Made by a program: the position numbers and the translations under genes. The notes under the pieces were generated by a model. The model was not told the DNA's origin and did not search any database. It was given only the letters and a program-made list of their open reading frames with translations. A DNA stretch of 64,000 nucleotides from Neoceratodus forsteri (taxonomy: Eukaryota; Chordata; Ceratodontiformes; Ceratodontidae): assembly GCA_016271365.2 (NCBI GenBank), contig CM028129.1, positions 844,148,001 through 844,212,000 on the forward strand. Reading direction: 5' to 3'. Below, one piece after another: positions 34,231 through 45,435 of the stretch; position 1 is the first letter of the stretch; every line of letters starts with the position of its first letter.

Positions 34231-35793
34231 TGTAACCCCTACACCCCTGCCTTTTTGCAAATGACAGGTGGTATGTTGTTGAAGCTGACAGCAGTACCAG
34301 GTGGGGGACTGGGTTCGGGGAGGACTAGGTTACTCGGCACAAGGGCTAGGTTTGGCTACTCTGCACAGGGGCACCCAAGTAAATCCGAACACAGGAAGTG
34401 ATAACTGTAATGTCCAATACCAGGAATGGGATTCTAAAGTGTTGCTTTATTCACATCCAGACTGAACAAACAAAGCATAGATGGACCCCCATGGGGCTAC
34501 ATTCCTGGTAATGCAGATAAGAGAAACAGAACACTTCTTCAACACTTCAGCTCTCATGCTCTGGACCCACCAGGCACACAGCCTGGACTTGCATGCTGCT
34601 TTGGGTACACAGCCCAACTTGTACACTATTTGGGGTTTCCCTGGCCCTGCTCCCCTGCCAGCCACTCGAACCCCGTCCATATGACGTGGACACATTTTCC
34701 TGGTGGCTCCCTAAACCACCTTAGGGCCTTCGACTCCAGAAGGGAAATTTCCTTTCAATCCCACGTCTGGGTACTTCCCTCAGCACTGGCCAAGTGCCTG
34801 AGGCAAAGTAAAAGGGCCACAGAGCAAATCCGTAGAGGTGAACCTGGTTACTAATGATGGGGGGGTCTCCCACCACTAGCTTCCACAATTAATACCCAGC
34901 CATTTCTCTGGACATTAAACATCTCTTTCTGAAAAGCTTGGCAATGTAGATTAAAGAGTAAACGCATAGCACATTTCCTCTACATGTCTTGACTTTCCTC
35001 TTGTACTAGACTCGAACATACTTAAACATCTCTTTCTGAAAAGCTTGGCAGTGTAGATTAAAGGGTAAATGCACAGCATATTTCCTCTACATGTCTTGGC
35101 TTTCCCCTTGTGCTGGACTTGTTTTTTACTTTGGCTTAGCCTATTCCTCTAGGCCTCCCACTGATTAAGCAGTCCAATCCCCACTTTACAAAAGTTCAGG
35201 TGAAACATAGGCCCCATGTAAGAGCAGAACTCACCCTTTGGTTGCAGGTGCCCCACAGGCGATTCTTGACACTTCTGGTGCTGCAGCACAACTTAGAAAA
35301 ATAAGGCAGCTTCTTCCCTAGCCAAAAACCAGGAGGGTTGCCCCTGGAATACAGGCAAACCTTTTACTCCCATCCCCTCAGGGATGGGGAACAGAGACCA
35401 GTAACAGCGGTCTCCACCACTTCATGAACAGCTTACTGTGTTCCTCTTTGGCTGTAACACACCTTTCCCTTAAAAGTAGCTCTATATCAGAGCTTTAGGC
35501 TCCAGAGCCTGTGCACAGACTGTTGTTCTCTCCTTCAAGACTGCTCACCACAACTGCTGCTCACTGCTCAAAAACTCCCAACATTCTAACCTAACTCCCA
35601 ACTGCAGTTTCCAATGTGGCTCCATGCAGCTGCGATAGTTCTATGGTGATGTCATCCCTCAGTCTCAGCTGAGACTGAGAACAGAGTGAGACAGTGTGAA
35701 ATCCATTTACCTGGAGTTTCACAAGCTGCCTTCCCTTCCTACCACTAGGTCTTACTGGGATTCTAGTAACCCCAGGTAACAGGGGGGGTTACA
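34231..35793 (-). repeat. LTR (5' LTR in element sense)
   Basis: It runs from TGTAAC at 34231 to GTTACA at 35793. AATAAA (minus) lies at 34446-34451 and the 22-bp palindrome at 35658-35679. It is collinear with 28631-30197 apart from scattered substitutions and small indels. Confidence 0.85.
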
Positions 35794-35797
35794 CCTG

Positions 35798-36050
35798 ATT
35801 AGACTGCACCTTGAATACTGCATGCAGTTTTGGTGTCCCTAGTTGAAGAGGGGCATTGCTCTACTGGAAAGGGTACAGAGGAGGGTGACCAGGATGATAC
35901 TGGGGCTAGGGGAAAGGCCCTATGAAGAGACGCTGGAGGAACTCAACCTGTACTCAGTGGAGGAGAGAAGGGAGGGGGGGATATGATAGAGGTCTTCAAA
36001 TATCTGAAAGGAATGAATAGGGTAAGCCTCAAGGGGGTGCTTCAGCTGAG
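35798..36050 (+). pseudogene. CR1 ORF2, copy D, segment 3: thumb
   Basis: It reads LHLEYCMQFWCP, VQRRVTRMILGLGERPYEET and LNLYSVEERRE. It then continues in a shifted frame as DMIEVFKYLKGMNRVSLKGV up to about 36050, where another insert begins. Confidence 0.8.
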
Positions 36051-36057
36051 GGAGATT

Positions 36058-37154
36058 ATATTGTATCATATTTGTGATAAATATATGTTTATTTGAATGT
36101 CTGCTTTGAGAAATGGTAGCTAGTAGTTTTTAAAGGGGCCTGACCTTTTGACCCCAAAGGCCCTGGCTTGCTAAAAACAGCTGGCTGTCGTAACACTGAC
36201 CCAGTGAATGAATTAATAAAGAGGCTTCCTTTTGACATCTCCTGTCATGCCTGTATTAGCTGTTATGTAACACATTATAAAACTTCAATTACTTTGAAGG
36301 CCAGGAAGCCATAGAAACTGCATCTTTTACGACATTCTAGGAAGCAACAACTTCTAACAGCGCCATGTTACATCTCTCACCACTAGAAAATAACTGTTTG
36401 TCAGGATGTGTTTCTGAACATCAAAGGGAATGCTCTAAGGAGGAAAGAGACTGTATAAATAAATTTTGCTACCTTTGCAGATTTCCAGCCAGCAGTAAAA
36501 AGACGCCCTTTTAGATATACTTGATCATATTACAAATTAATTACAGGACTAACAGTGACCTAATGAGCTGTGACCTCACAGGATGGGAAGGGCATTTTGG
36601 CTTATTATCACTCTGGCTGAAAGGAGTGGACACATTTACCTCTGGACTTCTAAGAGAACACACAAGCTGTGTTCTGAAAAAAAAAGGCACTTCTATTATA
36701 ATTAGGTAATACCCACTAGAAACTGGATTAAGACTAGAAATTCAGCTGCAGGTGTTTTTGTTTCTGAAATTCCCTTTTATTTTGACTGTAAGTATTTATG
36801 TTATGTGTTCTATGTTTTGTATATTTTTACTATTTTTTTTTTTTTTAATTCCAGTAAACATTTTGGTTTCCTTAATCCTGTTTGAGACTTTTCTTTTGCA
36901 TGTGAATGCTGGAACAGTGTTGATATTCTGTCAAACACAGTTAAGAGCTTAAAAGTGTGTTATTATCATGCTAAGGTAAGAATATACCTGGGTCTCAATT
37001 AAGTCAAAAAGGGTAGAACTGTGAACCAGGCTGGGTGCACACTGGGAGAAGTATTGCACTGCATTTCCATGGAAAGGGTGCAATATCTAATCCTGTTAAT
37101 TGGGCGTGCTAGTGAAAAAGGGTTCATATTTTACCTCAGGACTCGATGCTAGTA
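36058..37154. mobile_element. About 1.1-kb insertion of unknown type in CR1 copy D
   Basis: GGAGATT at 36051-36057 and 37155-37161 looks like a 7-bp target duplication. Beyond the second copy CR1-like C-terminal sequence resumes. The insert is AT-rich, with several AATAAA signals (for example TTAATAAAGAGG near 36215 and ATAAATAAATTTT near 36456), no coding motif and no clear terminal repeats. A relic LTR is one possibility. The boundaries rest on the short duplication alone. Confidence 0.45.
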
Positions 37155-37161
37155 GGAGATT

Positions 37162-37607
37162 CAGACCCAAAACAGACAGGAGGGTTACCCTGTTTGTCTC
37201 CTGTTCACATTTTGCACTTCGAGGTTTGGCACTCTGGGAGCAGAGGGCCTGACCTTCGGAGTGCGTTTGTGACAGGGGCCACCAGAGGACACTCCATGAA
37301 GCTGGACGGGGGAGACTTAGGGGAGAAACAAGGAGATACTACTTCACTAAGAGGGTGGTGGAGCCCTGGAATGTGCTGCCTGGAGAGTTGGTGGCTGCTA
37401 CAACTGTGGAGGGGTTCAAGAAGGGCTGGGACAGGAATAGAGGGAAAGTGCATCCCAGAGCCTCGCTGGGGAATGGGAGACCTTGTGGGGGGGAGCTAAA
37501 GACAGGTAGGGCAGGTAGGTACTGATCATCGAGCAGACTCAATAGACCATAGGGCCTAATCTGCTGGCTTCTTAGTATTTTAGTATGTATGTTAGTACGT
37601 TAGTATC
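37162..37607 (+). pseudogene. CR1 ORF2, copy D, segment 4: C-terminus and 3' tail
   Basis: TRGHSMKLDGGDLG is followed in another frame by YYFTKRVVEPWNVLPGELVA and TVEGFKKGWDRN, the usual end of CR1 ORF2. The 3' UTR ends in a TTAGTATG microsatellite at 37572-37607. Confidence 0.75.
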
Positions 37608-38725
37608 TCCCTCCATCTGTCAATAACTAGTAAGCATTGTGAGAGTAGCTGTAACAGCTATCCTGACAAGTTAAATGAAGCATTCAGACTGTAGATGCCC
37701 AAACACCTAAATAACACTATGTAGAGCTGTCCTAACCAAGGATCATGAATGTCTTGCAGAGGCTTGGCCTGGTTCCCCATAGGCACACACCTGAATACTT
37801 TAGCCTTTGCTATGCTCTGAACTTAAGACTGTCCTTGGGAAGTTCTGTGCAATGCCCTCTGGGATACAGTATTACACCTGTAGATATACCAAACTGGCAT
37901 ATTGAGGCATCAGCAGTAGTCACAGCTCAATATACCTGTCCTTTTCATGAAGTTTGAGGCAGGTCACTCTTACCTGTTATGCAACTCACAAGAAGTACTA
38001 AATGAGAGGGGGGGTCTAGGAGTTTGCCGCAGTTTGGTGGTGGGTCAAGGGTTGACATATATTGACACTGCATATCCACTCCAGACAGGTGGGGGTTGGA
38101 GTCCCTTCTGGGTGGCCTGAGATGCTTGCAAATTATTAATGGCACTCCTTCTTGATTCTGGTTATTAATTTTTCCTTATTATGGACAATGTACTGGAAGC
38201 TCTGACCTCCATTGTAACTTTTCCAGAGACTGTATAATATAGCTGTTGACTCTAATGGTTACTACCTGTGCAGTGCTCCAGGTCACTATTCAATAGAGAG
38301 TCTTGAGCTACCCGACACACTCTGAAAGGCTCGCCATTCTTTTTCTGCCCCCCACAATTCGTAGCACCAGGCATGGAGTAGGCACAAACTACAAGCCTAT
38401 GAGCTGCAGCAGTGTTGAACCATTTCTCTTCATGCATTTTAGCAGTCACCAGGGGCCCAGGTTAGCCCTGGACATTCCTCCATGATGCCTTAAAGTGTCA
38501 CAGTGGAGTGCCAATGGACCTGGCACTACACTCTGTGGAAGCCACCAATCTGACTCTATTTCCAGTTTGTTTGTGGGCTGCCCCTCTGGTGCCCCCTGTT
38601 CACTGCATTTTACTGTTTGACATCTTTGTTGTGCTGTTTATTTCTATGCAAATAATGGATGACTGTATTGCTTGGGCTTTCAACTGGTTTTGGCAGACAG
38701 GGTATTCGTAGGTTAAACCCTCCTT
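37608..38725. other. No recognised feature
   Basis: Short frames (up to 70 codons) without motifs; no repeat boundary seen. Confidence 0.4.
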
Positions 38726-41188
38726 ATGTCAGAACAGTCATTTATTACTACCTTAATGTTAGGGACCACAATGCTACTGTCATTCAATGTGAATGGCAAC
38801 CCCAGCCCAGTTAAGAGACATAGAGTCTTGAAAATGCTCAGAAATGAAACAGAAGAAATAATTTCCCTGCAAGAAACATACTTGTCCCAAGTAGAGCATG
38901 ATAAATTCAGCCAGTGTGGGTATGACCTAGTGCAGTCCTCCTCCCATAATTCAGGCAGATGACAGGGGGGCACCTTGATAACTAGGGGAATTGCCTTTCA
39001 CCTGACAGAGACTGCAGTAGGCTGAGATGACAAATATGTTATTCTAGCAGGGTCCCTATATGACAATCATTATACAATGGCTAACTGCTAGTTCCCATTG
39101 GGTATGAAGAAATCATTTTTTCAGCTCTTTTTAATAAATTAATGGCAGTCCTCCAGGGGCAACTAATAATGGAGGGAACTTTAATTCAGCTTTAAATCCT
39201 GACCTAGACTCTTCACCCTTGAGATTGTCCCACCTGACAGTGGCCCAAAACTATATAAAACACACTCTGGACCATCTAGGCATCATGGATACTTGGCATG
39301 TGCTGCATCCTGAGATTTGGGCTTATACGCAATATTACTTTCATGGCAGTACAACTACAAAACACTTGGACATACAGTCTGAGAGGTATCTCATGGTCTG
39401 ATTAAGCTATTAGAGCATGCCCTGTGAAGGTGAGTTTCTGCATAGACCACACTCTAGAAAACATGCATTTCAGGCTGCATCCGGGCTGTCTCAAGGACAA
39501 GGATCTCCATAAAAATCTGGAGGAGAGAATCCCTCAGATACTTGCTGGCAATGCACATTCTGAGGAATCAGATGGCATTCTATGGGACTCACTGAAGGTG
39601 GTTCTAAGAGAAGAACTCATAGCCTATGCCTCAAAAAAAAAAAAAAAAAAAGAGGGACAGAGAACTTAATCTCAAACAATTACAGAAAACCCTGCAGACC
39701 CTTCAGTGGTTGCACATGCGGGGGATAAGTCTGTTCTCCCTCAAATTGGACAAATGAAATCTCATATCCAAAAGATCTTAGATCAAAAGGTGTAACAGGC
39801 CTTTTTTTACCTCCAGCATTGCAATTATGAGGAATGAGAGAGGAGCCTGGCCCACCGTCTATGCCATTGGAAGAGGCCAGGCGCATACAGCTATGGTAAG
39901 AGATCCCCAAACAACTGCAAAGTACCATTGTATTGAGGATATTCACAGAGAGATGCGTAATTACTACCAGATCCTAAACAGGGCAGAGCCTTCCATTCCA
40001 AGGGCCAGTATTAGAGAGTACCTTACTGCCCTTCACTTATCTGGCCTGACTAATGATCAGAGGGCTACACTAGACTGTCCTATTCAGTGGGAGGAGATCA
40101 GTCACTCACAAATCAGGAACTGCCCAGGCCCGGATGGCTTCCCAGCTGAGTTCTTAAACAAATATGAAGACCTCCTCTTGCCTCTTTTGCTACAGGTCTA
40201 CAAATCCCTCTGTCAGGGAGACATGCCACTTCCCTCCTGAGATCTGTCCAAACTTTCAGCCATATTAAAACTGTGAAAGGATCCCAGCTCCCTCAATCCT
40301 ACAGACCAATACTGTCCTTAACTATAACTAAAAAATATTTATGCATCTTTGGGCAACTCATCTGGAGACCCTTCTCCCAACATTGCTGGATATGGACCAA
40401 GTGGAATTTGCAAGAAGCCAGCAGGTGCATGATAATGTTTGTAGAATTCTACATCTATTAGATTACATATCCTAGTGACATATCCCCAGCCTCAAAGCAG
40501 AGGTGTCGTTTGATTGGGCCTTTTGACCCTTTCTATGGGAAGTCCTCAGGCAATTCATAGTCCCCCTTGCAATAATTAATTTATTCTGGACCATGTGCCA
40601 AAATCCAGGGACATATGTTCATATCAATGGCTCCCTAACCCCACTTCTTCTTCAAAAGAAGCACCCACCAAGAGTGCCCCCATCATCTTTATTGTTTGCC
40701 CTCTATAAAGAGCTGCTGGAAACAGAGATACAGCAGGACCCAGTCATAGCAGGCATACCTCTGGGGCTTCAAGACACACATAAGGCAGTGTGACACAGGA
40801 TCTTCTGAGGGTGCTGAAAAAAAGGGTTGCCAATCCTTGAGCAAAGCACAAAAACAGGATTTCAGCACTGCAGGTCACCGTAAATCCACAGAATGCAAAC
40901 TGCAGCCAAACAAAATTACTTTATTTCAAGCACATATTAAAATAGCAAGGAGGCAAGCAATTACCCCAGCGCGTTGGCCATACTCACTGGCCTCTGTCAG
41001 GGGGCTGTTCTTGGTTGCAGGACAATACTGAATCAATTTGCTCTGGGTTTAAGGATTTGCTTTAAAAATGTACCTGTGACATATATAATACTGTATCATT
41101 GCCTGTTTGTTTTGTACACATATTCTATCATTTCTAACTGTCATTTGATCGAATACTCTGCAATAAAGCTCTGCCTATAAAAAAAAGA
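38726..41188 (+). pseudogene. L1/Tx1-like ORF2 relic with 3' poly(A)
   Basis: The endonuclease start MLLSFNVNGNPSPVKRHRVL and the following IISLQETYLSQVEHDKF (38770-38900) match the L1 pattern. A further endonuclease piece lies at 39219-39401 (DTWHVLHPEIWAYTQYYFHG). The RT start at 39827-40240 includes NCPGPDGFPAEFLNKYEDLL. A later RT piece near 40675 reads PPSSLLFALYKELLETEIQQ. AATAAA at 41162-41167 and an A-run at 41179-41187 mark the 3' end. The catalytic FADD region is absent: it falls in a gap before the Penelope scrap at 40797. Numerous stops are present. Confidence 0.75.
40797..41036 (-). mobile_element. Penelope-like terminal fragment with degenerate hammerhead
   Basis: On the minus strand, 41004 down to 40964 reads CTGACAGAGGCC, then GGCCAACGCGCTGG: a CTGATGA-GGCC...GGCC-GAAACGCG pattern with the conserved bases partly lost. 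Such hammerhead cores with the ACGCG helix are known from Penelope-like element ends. The segment sits between L1 RT sequence and the L1 3' UTR, so it probably inserted into the L1. Boundaries are approximate. Confidence 0.5.
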
Positions 41189-41345
41189 AATGTAGATTGA
41201 TACAGCAGAAAAAGACCCAGTGGTCCATCCAGTCTTTCAATTTCCCTGCATAGCTCCATGCTCAGCCTAATCCCAGGCTCTAATTTAGAAATCTGATTGC
41301 AATAATGGCTGTCACCAGTTCTCCAGGTATCCTTTTCCCTTTTCT
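41186..41345 (-). mobile_element. CR1-type 3' fragment
   Basis: The stretch AGAAAAAGACCCAGTGG, then TCCATCCAGTCT, resembles the CR1 3' UTR ends near 1270 and 9010 (GATAAGGACC...CCATCTAGTCTGCCC). Only about 150 bp is present. Confidence 0.5.
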
Positions 41346-41347
41346 AC

Positions 41348-41815
41348 TTGTTTATTTTATTTATTTATTTGTATTTTGGATGACACCTTTGAGCTGAGGG
41401 CTCCTTTACAAAGGTTCCACGTCAAGGCAATAAGGTACAAAACATAACATGAACATTACAATGGAACTTACAAAAAAAAAAAGAAGACAATTAAGGTTAC
41501 AATAATAGCAGCCAAAGGCATTGTCAAGGAATTGTGCTGCGAGTTAATTATACAGTACAAGTCATAGGCGGCTCAGTGAATCTTTGTTAGGAGTGGGTAA
41601 GTGGGAAAAGAGAAAGAAGAGTGGTGGTGAGGGGAATGGTATGGGAGAGAGAGAGAGGGAGAATGGGAGAAATAGGGAGGGTATTGCATTGGGTATGTGG
41701 AAATAGCAAAGGAGGAGGAATGGGGGGATGAAAAGGAAGAGGAGACAGATTCATCCTATACCCAGTAATGAAGGGTAGGAGAGGAGGAGAAGCTAAGGCA
41801 GTGAGATATACTAGA
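41348..41815 (-). mobile_element. 3' UTR of a LINE G-family copy
   Basis: Read on the minus strand it matches the 3' UTR at 54940-55415 nearly throughout. Shared pieces include TACTGGGTATAGGATGAATC, CAACAAAG/CTAACAAAG, CTGTATAATTAACT and AAGTTCCATTGTAATG, with a shared TAAATAAATAAA-type tail (here 41348-41368). It is a 5'-truncated copy in opposite orientation. Confidence 0.8.
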
Positions 41816-41859
41816 GCAGTTAAATGAGCACTTTGCCACTGCGGGGCTAGCTTTTGACA

Positions 41860-44800
41860 CCTCACCTATCAACAAAATCAACCCACTGGGCGACTCTGCT
41901 GCCGACTTTAATGTTAATCCTAACCCTATCCTACCTTATTCTACTACTTTTAGCTTCCATATAATCACATATAAACAAGTAGAGGACCTACTACTATCCC
42001 TGGATACTAAAATGAGTGCAGGTGCAGACAGCATTGAACCTTACTTCCTACAGCTTGGCCATCTCTACTTGACAGCCCCCATTACCCACTTATTCAACAT
42101 TTCGCTGAAACCAGTAGAACTTCCCTTGTTGTGGAAAATTGCATACATTATACCATTATTCAAGTCTGGGGATCCATGCGATCTGAATAATTACTGGACT
42201 ATATGTAACCCCTACCAGGTATGCTGTCTTTATCTGACAGCTCAACCAGGTGGGCTGGGTTCGGGGAGGAATATGTCACTCGGCACATAGGCTAGCTTTG
42301 GCTACTCTGCACAGCGGCACCCAAGTAACTCCAAACACAGGAAGCAATAACTGTAATGTCCAATACCAGAAGTGGGATTCTAAAGTGTGACTTTTATTCA
42401 CATCCAAACAGAATAAACAAAGTATAGACGGACCCCCACGGGGCAACACTCCTAGTAATGCAGATTAAAGGAGACGAGAACACATCCTCATCACCTTAGC
42501 CCTCAGGCTCTACAACACACTGGGCACACAGCCTGAACTTGTACACTGCTCTGGGTTTTCCCTGGCTCGGCTCCCTTGCCAGCCACTTGGACACTTTCCA
42601 TATTTCATGGAAACATTTACTGGTGGCTCCCTAAGCCACCTATGAGCACTTCTGCTCCATTAGGGAATCCTCCTCATCAATCCCATGTCTGGTTACTTTC
42701 CTCAGGCACTGGCCAAGTACCTGAGGGAAAGCAACAGGTGTCTCAGAGCAAATCCATAGAGGTGAATTTGGTTACTACTGATGGGGGGGTCTCCCACCTC
42801 TCACTCCCACAATTCATTTCTCTGAACTGTAACACCTCATCCTTTAGCATTTTGCTGTGTAGAGTCTTTATAAATGTAATTCACATTCAGTCTACTGTCT
42901 TTTCTTCCCATTTGTGCTGGACTTGAACATACTTATTAAGTGGCTTTGTCCATTACTCTAGACCCTCCACAGAGTTAAGCAGTCCAATCCCCACATCCTC
43001 CAAACTGTACTTGGCTGTCTTTTCCTGACCCCACAGTATCAGTCCCTTTAGTTTCATCGTGATGCAGGTGAAAATACATCGTCCTTTAGCAGAGCAAACT
43101 CACCCTTTGGTTGCAGGTGCCCCACAGGCGTTTCCTCCTCAAGGAATCTCTTCCAGAGCTTCTGGTGCCTCAGCACAAACCTAAACAGGCAGCTTCTTTT
43201 CCTCCTAGCCAGACCAAGGGGGTTGCCCCTGGACACAGGCTGATACCTTCCCCCCATCCCCGCAGGGATGGGGCCCTGAACCATTGAAAGCGGTCTCCAC
43301 CACTTCAATAATCAGTTCCTACGTTCCTCTTCAGGTGAAAACACACACGTTAAACAAAAGTAGCTCTGTAACAGAGCTTAAAGCTCTGAGGGCCTGCACT
43401 CAGCAGCGCACCTCTGCTGCACTCTACAGACTCTCTCTCAGACTGACTTCAAAATTCCCAACGTTCTACTCTAACCTCCAACTGCAACATTCCAGTGTGG
43501 CTTATGCAGCAGTGACAGTTCTAAAATGATGTCATCCCTCAGTCTCAGCTGAGACTGAGAACAGAGTGAGACTGTGAAATCCATTTAACTGGAGTTTCAC
43601 AAGCTGCCTTCCCTGACTACCACTAGGTCTTACTGGGATTCTAGTAACCCCGGGTAACAGGGGGGATTACATATATCTATATTATCCGTCCTGGCAAAAC
43701 TTCTTAAAAACATTGTCTATGCCCAAATTAGAGAACACCTGGATTTGCATGAACTGCTAAACCCTGCACAATCCAGCTTTAGAGCCAAACACAGCACTGT
43801 ATCTGCACTTGCGAAGGTAACCACAGATTGGCAAATTGCACTGGATTCCAAGAAGCATGTGTTTGCCCTTTTTCTTGATCTTAGTAAGGCCTTCAGTACT
43901 GTGGACCACAACATCTTGCTTACAGCATTGAGCAATATTGGACTCGATAGTCCTGCAATCAAATGGTTCTCAATTACCTCACAAACAGGTTACAAGAAGT
44001 CAAAGCTGCAGGTGATCTATCTCCACAAAAAAACCCTTCTATGAGGTGTTCCCCAAGGTTCCGTACTAGGTCCAATCCTATTTGCAATCTACATCAATAA
44101 CCTGGAGTCTCATCTCCGCTCAGCTAATGTAATTTATTCTCAGATGATACCGTGCTATATACCACAAATTCTTCCTTGGACATGGCCCACGAGAATTTAC
44201 AGCAAGACTTCATTAGTCTCCAACATAATCTCATCAAACACAAACTCCTCCTCAATGCCAAAAAAGACTAAAGCCATGATCCTCTCACCAAAGGCAGTCC
44301 CCGACCAACACATATTCCCCAGATTCTAACACTTCTAGATGAACCCCTTGAAATACTTGAAACCTTTAAATACCTAGGATTCTGGCTGGATATTAAGCCT
44401 AACTTTCTGTACCACCTGAATGAAGTTGCGAAGAAATTAAGACAGCGGCTAGGCTTATTCTATCATATTAAACATCTGCTTGCCTTAGAAGGTAGAAAGA
44501 GACTAGTACAATTCACATTCTTACCCATACTGGACTATGCTGACTTTCTCTACTTTCATTGTCCCTCAAGGGTGCTCAGCAAACTTGACACACTCTGCCA
44601 CTGGGCTCTAAGATTCATCTTCAACCTACCCCTTCGTACTCAAAACTGCCTACTGTACCAGGAATCGGGGTAGCCTTCACTTTCAACTAGGAGGAAAATA
44701 AATGTTCTCCTCTGGCTTTATAGAGCAATTTCCAAAAATCTCCCTACATGCATTTCGAGCCTCTTCAAATGGGCCAAGGGCTCTTATGGCCTGAGACATT

Positions 44801-44990
44801 TCTCTTTACTCTGCTTCCAGATTCCTAGAGTAAATACAACATATGGCTCAGCCGCAATCAATTTTCCACTCCCATCGCTATGGAATACCATGCAATGCTC
44901 TTTAAAACTTTCCTCACTTCCAGGCCTATTCACATTTAAAGATTTGCTAGCCGTACTTTTGAAGGAAACCTGAAATTGTTTTAGATGACA
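41860..44990 (+). pseudogene. LINE E reverse transcriptase, broken
   Basis: Blocks seen in order are IEPYFLQLGHLYLTAPITHL and IAYIIPLFKSGDPCDLNNYW (42012-42199), then after the LTR SILSVLAKLLKNIVYAQI (from about 43677), FALFLDLSKAFSTVDHNILL (43745-44044) and GVPQGSVLGPILFAIYINNL (44045 on). The catalytic box is FSDDTVLY at about 44137 in a shifted frame, where FADD is usual. The thumb and C-terminus follow as LETFKYLGFWLDIKPNF, FLPILDYADFLYFHCPSRV and FPLPSLWNTMQCSLK. At least three frameshifts and several stops occur. Confidence 0.75.
42204..43671 (-). mobile_element. Solo LTR of the same family as the 28.6-35.8 kb element
   Basis: It has TGTAAC at 42204 and ATTACA at 43671, flanked by TATA at 42200-42203 and 43672-43675 (4-bp duplication). 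It shares AATAAA on the minus strand (42393-42398), the 22-bp palindrome (43538-43559) and most of the length with the two paired LTRs, but it is more diverged. Removing it rejoins LINE E as NNYWTI + SILSVLAKLLK. It presumably arose by LTR-LTR recombination. Confidence 0.85.
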
Positions 44991-45435
44991 CTGAGCAACT
45001 TGAATCAGGTCCCTCTCACAAATCCCACGCCTAGAATCTCAATTAAGATACTTCACTTCAAGGGACAACCAGCTCTTTTACCCTATCCTTTCTTACTCTG
45101 ACCCTCTTCATCCCATCATCTCCCTCTAACACACCTTTCCCCCTGCCTTCTCCCTCCCTACTTACCACAAACAAACTGAAGATGTCTAGGATTTTTGGCT
45201 CTTCTCCTTTACCTGTAAACCTTCTTCTGAATTACAAATGTTCAGAACCATGGCAGGCCAGTAGGTACTGGCCTATTGAGATTTATCTGTACAATGTTTT
45301 CACATTATTGATACTACCGTACCTGTGTTATGTATTGTATTGTATTTTACTAATGTCCAGGACCACTTTGAAAATGAGCTTGCTCAATGGTGTTTATACC
45401 TGGTTAAATAAAGTGATTGCTTGATTGAGGAAGGA

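Larger units (their letters stand above)
28631..35793 (-). mobile_element. LTR retrotransposon (7.2 kb), tRNA-Thr-type primer site, no visible pol
   Basis: Two 1.56-kb direct repeats with TGTAAC...GTTACA ends flank 4.0 kb. CCTG at 28627-28630 and at 35794-35797 is a 4-bp target duplication. The CR1 frame rejoins as LPLYNCL + IRLHLEYCMQFW. The minus orientation follows from the primer-binding site next to the right-hand LTR and from AATAAA on the minus strand in each LTR. The internal part shows no reverse transcriptase, integrase or protease motif, so the copy looks non-autonomous. No polypurine tract is seen right next to the left-hand LTR. The two LTRs differ at roughly 5% of sites in the 190 bp I compared by eye. 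Confidence 0.85.
23291..37610 (+). mobile_element. CR1 retrotransposon copy D, expanded by three nested insertions
   Basis: ORF1 (23993-25673) and ORF2 are collinear on the plus strand, but ORF2 is cut at 27142, 28626 and 36050. In each case removal of the insert and one copy of the flanking duplication rejoins readable CR1 frame. The 3' end is a TTAGTATGTA-type microsatellite at 37572-37607, unlike the TTCTATG tails of copies A-C, so this is a different CR1 subfamily. The 5' limit is a guess: the region 23291-23990 lacks frames and is taken as 5' UTR. Confidence 0.8.
41860..45425 (+). mobile_element. CR1/L2-superfamily LINE, copy E, split by a solo LTR
   Basis: RT sequence occurs before (41860-42199) and after (43676-44990) the solo LTR, and the frame rejoins at the insertion point. 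A 3' UTR follows and ends TTAAATAAAGTGATTGCTTG near 45425. It differs from LINE G in its 3' UTR. The 5' part, including the endonuclease, is missing. Confidence 0.75.
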
